Source: Janthinobacterium sp. TB1-E2
GTDB lineage: Bacteria > Pseudomonadota > Gammaproteobacteria > Burkholderiales > Burkholderiaceae_D
DNA: 64,000 bases
Reading direction: 5' to 3'
NCBI RefSeq assembly: GCF_036885605.1
Contig: NZ_CP142523.1
Span: forward strand, 2,542,001 to 2,606,000
The notes beneath the pieces are model-generated. The model searched no databases and was not told the DNA's origin. It saw only the letters and a program-made list of their open reading frames with translations. Shown piece after piece: positions 61,388-64,000 of this stretch. The first letter of the stretch is position 1. Each line of letters starts with the position of its first letter. The position numbers and the translations under genes are program-made.

Positions 61388-62853
61388 CGCCGCAGTTCGA
61401 ACTCGATACCCTGAAAATCCGCATCGCCGCGCCCGAACTGGCGGCGCTCGATTTGCGCGTGCGCGTGCAGCGCGCGCTGCGCCAGTTGATACTCGATGGC
61501 GTGCTGGCACCGGGCCTGCGCCTGCCGGCCACGCGCGCGCTGGCGCAATCGCTGGGCGTGTCGCGCGATACGGTGGAAATGGCGTACGCGCAGCTGCGCC
61601 TGGACGGTTATATCCAGCGCCAGGCGGGATCGGGCAGTTTTGTGTCGCCGACGATAGGCGCGAGCTTGCTGGGCAAGTCTGCGATGACGCTGCCGCCCTT
61701 GTCCACGCAGACGGTGGCGCTCAGCGCGCGCGGCGCACAGATTCTCGCCAGCGGCGGCGTGGCCGACCAGCAGACCGTAAAAGCTTTCGCCACGGGCTTG
61801 CCGGAAACGCGGGCTTTTCCGCTTGACGTGTGGGAGCGCTTGCGGCGCCAGGCGGCCAGCGAACACCATGTGCTGCTGCACGGCGACCCGCAAGGAGCCG
61901 AGCCTTTGCGCCAGGCCATCGCCGACTATGTCAACCTGGAGCGGGGCGCGCGGGCCACGGCCGGCCAGGTGCTGGTACTGAGCAGCACGCGCCAGGCCCT
62001 GTACCTGTGCGGGCAGGTGCTGGCCGATGCACATGGCCCGATCCTGATGGAAGACCCCGGCTATTTCGGCGCGCGCAAGGCGTTCGAGATGGCGCAGCTA
62101 CGCGTCGTACCTGTGCCCGTCGACGCGCAGGGATTGTGCACGGCCAGCCTGCGCGCCGACACGAGCGGGGCCAACACGGTGTACGTCACGCCGTCGCATC
62201 AATATCCGACGGGCGCCACCCTGGCGCTCGAGCGCCGCCTGGCCCTGACTGCCTGGGCGGACGAGCGCCAGGGCTGGATCATCGAGGACGATTACGACAG
62301 CCAGTTCCACTACTCGGGCTTGCCGACGGCGTGCGTGCAGGGGCTCGACGCGCAGCAGCGCACGATTTACCTGGGCACCTTCGCCAAGTCGCTGTATCCG
62401 GGCCTGCGCATCGGCTACATGGTGCTGCCGCCCCCGCTGGTGCAACCGATGACCCATGCACGCAGCATCCTCGATGGCCACACGCCGCAACTCGATCAGC
62501 TGACACTGGCCCGTTTCATCGCCGATGGCCATTTCGCTGCCCATGTGCGTGCCATGCGCAAGGTATACGCCGTGCGCCGCGATGCGATGGCGCAGGCCGT
62601 GCAGCGGCACCTGCCGCACGTGGTCACGGCGCAACTGCCGCCGGGCGGCTTGCAGATGCCCTGTCTGCTGCACGAGGGCAGGGTGGAGCTGGAAACGATA
62701 CGCCTGGCGGCGCAGGCGGGCATCGTGCTGCCGGGCCTGAGCCGCTTGTACGCGACGCCGCCGGCGCGCGGCGGCTGGCTGCTGGGTTTTGCGGCGCTCA
62801 CCCCGCACGAGATCGACAGCGGCATCGTCCGCCTGGCCCGCGCGCTCGGTTAA
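61384..62853 (+). CDS. MocR-type (GntR/aminotransferase) regulator 2
   Basis: 489 aa fusion of GntR winged helix (RALRQLILDGVLAPGLRLPA, TRALAQSLGVSRDTVEMAYA) and PLP-binding aminotransferase-like domain with K335 in GTFAKSLYPGLRIGYMVLP. It is translationally coupled to an alpha/beta-hydrolase-like gene and followed by benE on the same strand. The benE leader carries the same direct-repeat motif found next to MocR regulator 1, so benE is its likely target. Confidence 0.9.
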   Translation: MTPQFELDTLKIRIAAPELAALDLRVRVQRALRQLILDGVLAPGLRLPATRALAQSLGVSRDTVEMAYAQLRLDGYIQRQAGSGSFVSPTIGASLLGKSAMTLPPLSTQTVALSARGAQILASGGVADQQTVKAFATGLPETRAFPLDVWERLRRQAASEHHVLLHGDPQGAEPLRQAIADYVNLERGARATAGQVLVLSSTRQALYLCGQVLADAHGPILMEDPGYFGARKAFEMAQLRVVPVPVDAQGLCTASLRADTSGANTVYVTPSHQYPTGATLALERRLALTAWADERQGWIIEDDYDSQFHYSGLPTACVQGLDAQQRTIYLGTFAKSLYPGLRIGYMVLPPPLVQPMTHARSILDGHTPQLDQLTLARFIADGHFAAHVRAMRKVYAVRRDAMAQAVQRHLPHVVTAQLPPGGLQMPCLLHEGRVELETIRLAAQAGIVLPGLSRLYATPPARGGWLLGFAALTPHEIDSGIVRLARALG

Positions 62854-62864
62854 TGCTGTCAAAG

Positions 62865-62922
62865 TGGTCTGCTGTATTTGCTTGAATTGGCCTGCTTCAG
62901 CAGTCCATGTGAGCATTAGTAT
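62865..62922 (+). promoter_or_regulatory. Predicted MocR operator and promoter for benE
   Basis: Direct repeats TGGTCTGC (62865-62872) and TGGCCTGC (62888-62895), 23 bases apart, in GTGGTCTGCTGT...ATTGGCCTGC, almost identical to the element at 41925. A candidate -10, TAGTAT, lies at 62917-62922, 24 bases behind TTGGCC, the same distance as at the other locus. Confidence 0.65.
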
Positions 62923-62950
62923 GCTGGCTTTCAATGGCAGAGGCATATAC

Positions 62951-64000
62951 ATGACAACAACCACAACAACCGCCGCCATGGCCGACCGGGCGCGCTGGCG
63001 CGACCTGGCGTCCCCCGCCATGGCCGCTTTCATTTCCGTCCTCGTCAACTATGGCGGCACCTTCGTGCTGGTGTTCCAGGCGGCCCAGCTGGCCCAGCTG
63101 AGCGCCGCGCAGACGGCGTCCTGGGTTTGGTCGCTGAGCATCGGCGTGGGCGTGACGGGCATCTGGCTCAGCTACCGCTACCGCGCGCCCATTATCACGG
63201 CCTGGTCCACGCCCGGTGTGGCTTTTCTCGCCACCGTCATGCCGCACACGCCGTATGCCGAGGTGATCGGCGCCTATATGATTTCCGCCATCGCCTTCAT
63301 TCTGCTGGGCATGTCCGGCGCCTTCGAACGTCTCGTGCGGCTGATTCCTGGCGGCATCGCCGCCGGTTTGCTGGCCGGCATCCTGCTGCAGTTTGGCGTA
63401 AACGCGTTTGGCGGCGCCAGCGCCGATCCGCTGCTGGTGGTGGTGGTGTTGCTGTCGTACGCCGTGCTGCGCCGTTTCACGGCACGCTTTGCCGTGGTGG
63501 GCATCATGCTGATCGGCCTGGCCCTGCTGCTGGCGCAGGGGCGCATCGATGCGCAAGGCATCGAACTGGCCCTGGCCGCGCCCGTGTTCGAGATGCCGCG
63601 TTTTTCCGTGACGTCCCTGCTGGGCGTGGCGCTGCCCCTGTTCCTGATCACCCTGACGGGGCAATACATGCCCGGCATGCTGGTGCTGCGCAACGACGGC
63701 TACAACGTCAGCGCCAATCCTATCTTGACGGTGACGGGGCTCGGTTCGCTGCTCATGGCGCCGTTCGGCGCGCACGCCTTCAACGTGGCCGCCATCACGG
63801 CCGCCATCTGCACGGGCAAGGATGCCCATGCGGACCCGTCGAAACGCTATGTCGCGGGCCTGGCGTGCGGCGTGCTGTACATCCTCGTGGGTATCTTCGG
63901 CGTCACCCTGGCCAGCCTGTTCATGGTCTTGCCGCGCTCCTTCATCACGGCGCTGGCGGGCCTGGCCTTGCTGGGCGCCATCGGCAACAGCCTGGCACAG
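62951..64000 (+). CDS. benE: BenE-type benzoate/H+ symporter, partial
   Basis: 350 codons are open to the end of the window, so the C-terminus (about 40-50 residues by comparison with the family) is missing. The protein is strongly hydrophobic with about ten or more helices. AAFISVLVNYGGTFVLVFQA, IITAWSTPGVAFLATVMP, RLIPGGIAAGLLAGILLQFG and PFGAHAFNVAAITAAICTGK are BenE signature stretches. It imports benzoate or a related aromatic acid. No benzoate catabolic genes are in the window. MocR regulator 2 lies directly upstream. Confidence 0.9.
   Translation, partial: MTTTTTTAAMADRARWRDLASPAMAAFISVLVNYGGTFVLVFQAAQLAQLSAAQTASWVWSLSIGVGVTGIWLSYRYRAPIITAWSTPGVAFLATVMPHTPYAEVIGAYMISAIAFILLGMSGAFERLVRLIPGGIAAGLLAGILLQFGVNAFGGASADPLLVVVVLLSYAVLRRFTARFAVVGIMLIGLALLLAQGRIDAQGIELALAAPVFEMPRFSVTSLLGVALPLFLITLTGQYMPGMLVLRNDGYNVSANPILTVTGLGSLLMAPFGAHAFNVAAITAAICTGKDAHADPSKRYVAGLACGVLYILVGIFGVTLASLFMVLPRSFITALAGLALLGAIGNSLAQ

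Overview
The window is a 64 kb piece of a GC-rich chromosome, densely coded on both strands, with no rRNA, tRNA, CRISPR array, insertion sequence or phage module that I can see. Gene content (maltose ABC operon with LacI control, phasin, subclass B3 metallo-beta-lactamase, TrxC, ArgP/ArgO, MocR regulators, two sulfonate-scavenging clusters, BenE) and codon use suggest a free-living betaproteobacterium, most likely Oxalobacteraceae (Janthinobacterium, Massilia or Duganella type). The taxonomic guess is inference from gene families only.

Layout. 122-7991: a seven-gene, tightly coupled cassette on the + strand. It holds a MoxR-type AAA+ ATPase, two unknown proteins, a fusion of an HExxH metallopeptidase-like domain with a VWA domain, a third unknown protein, an adenylate-forming (ANL) enzyme and a NadR-like NMN adenylyltransferase/ribosylnicotinamide kinase. 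This is the least explained and most interesting block. 8070-10885: a TetR regulator divergent from a short-chain dehydrogenase, with a regular operator array between them, then O-acetylhomoserine sulfhydrylase. 10979-23036: a maltose/maltodextrin regulon on the - strand (maltoporin, LacI regulator, alpha-glucosidase, malK, malE, malF, malG, secreted alpha-amylase, PfkB kinase) with five CAAAGCGCTTTR operators at two promoters. 23261-34663: MFS pump and LysR, degenerate patatin, chemoreceptor, GFA protein, secreted creatininase-like protein and YVTN propeller, VOC protein, phasin. 34770-45216: lipoprotein esterase, ArgP/ArgO, TrxC, an autoregulated MarR with an AlkC/AlkD-like repair protein, MocR regulator with an AhpD-like target, Bcr/CflA pump, serine acetyltransferase. 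45324-47609: META lipoprotein, B3 metallo-beta-lactamase, secreted unknown. 47685-58600: two divergent organosulfur clusters (sfnB, metQ-like, flavin monooxygenase, ABC transporter on the left; ssuEADCB on the right). 58557-64000: HAD phosphatase, a second META lipoprotein, an alpha/beta hydrolase coupled to a second MocR regulator, and benE cut by the window end.

Two families of dispersed palindromic repeats sit just 3' of genes. One (GTAGGTCGGATTAG type, two copies) is a REPIN-like pair of inverted hairpins whose terminal TAG triplets serve as the stop codons of both converging genes at both sites. The other (GGGGTCAGACC type, five copies) exists in a 27 bp short form and a 65-66 bp long form. 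In both families the outer stem is constant while the inner stems vary with compensating changes.

Regulatory logic readable from the sequence: LacI control of maltose uptake through two near-identical promoters, three 31-bp-spaced operators between TetR and SDR, a MarR operator overlapping its own start codon, and a shared direct-repeat operator in front of the presumed targets of the two MocR regulators.
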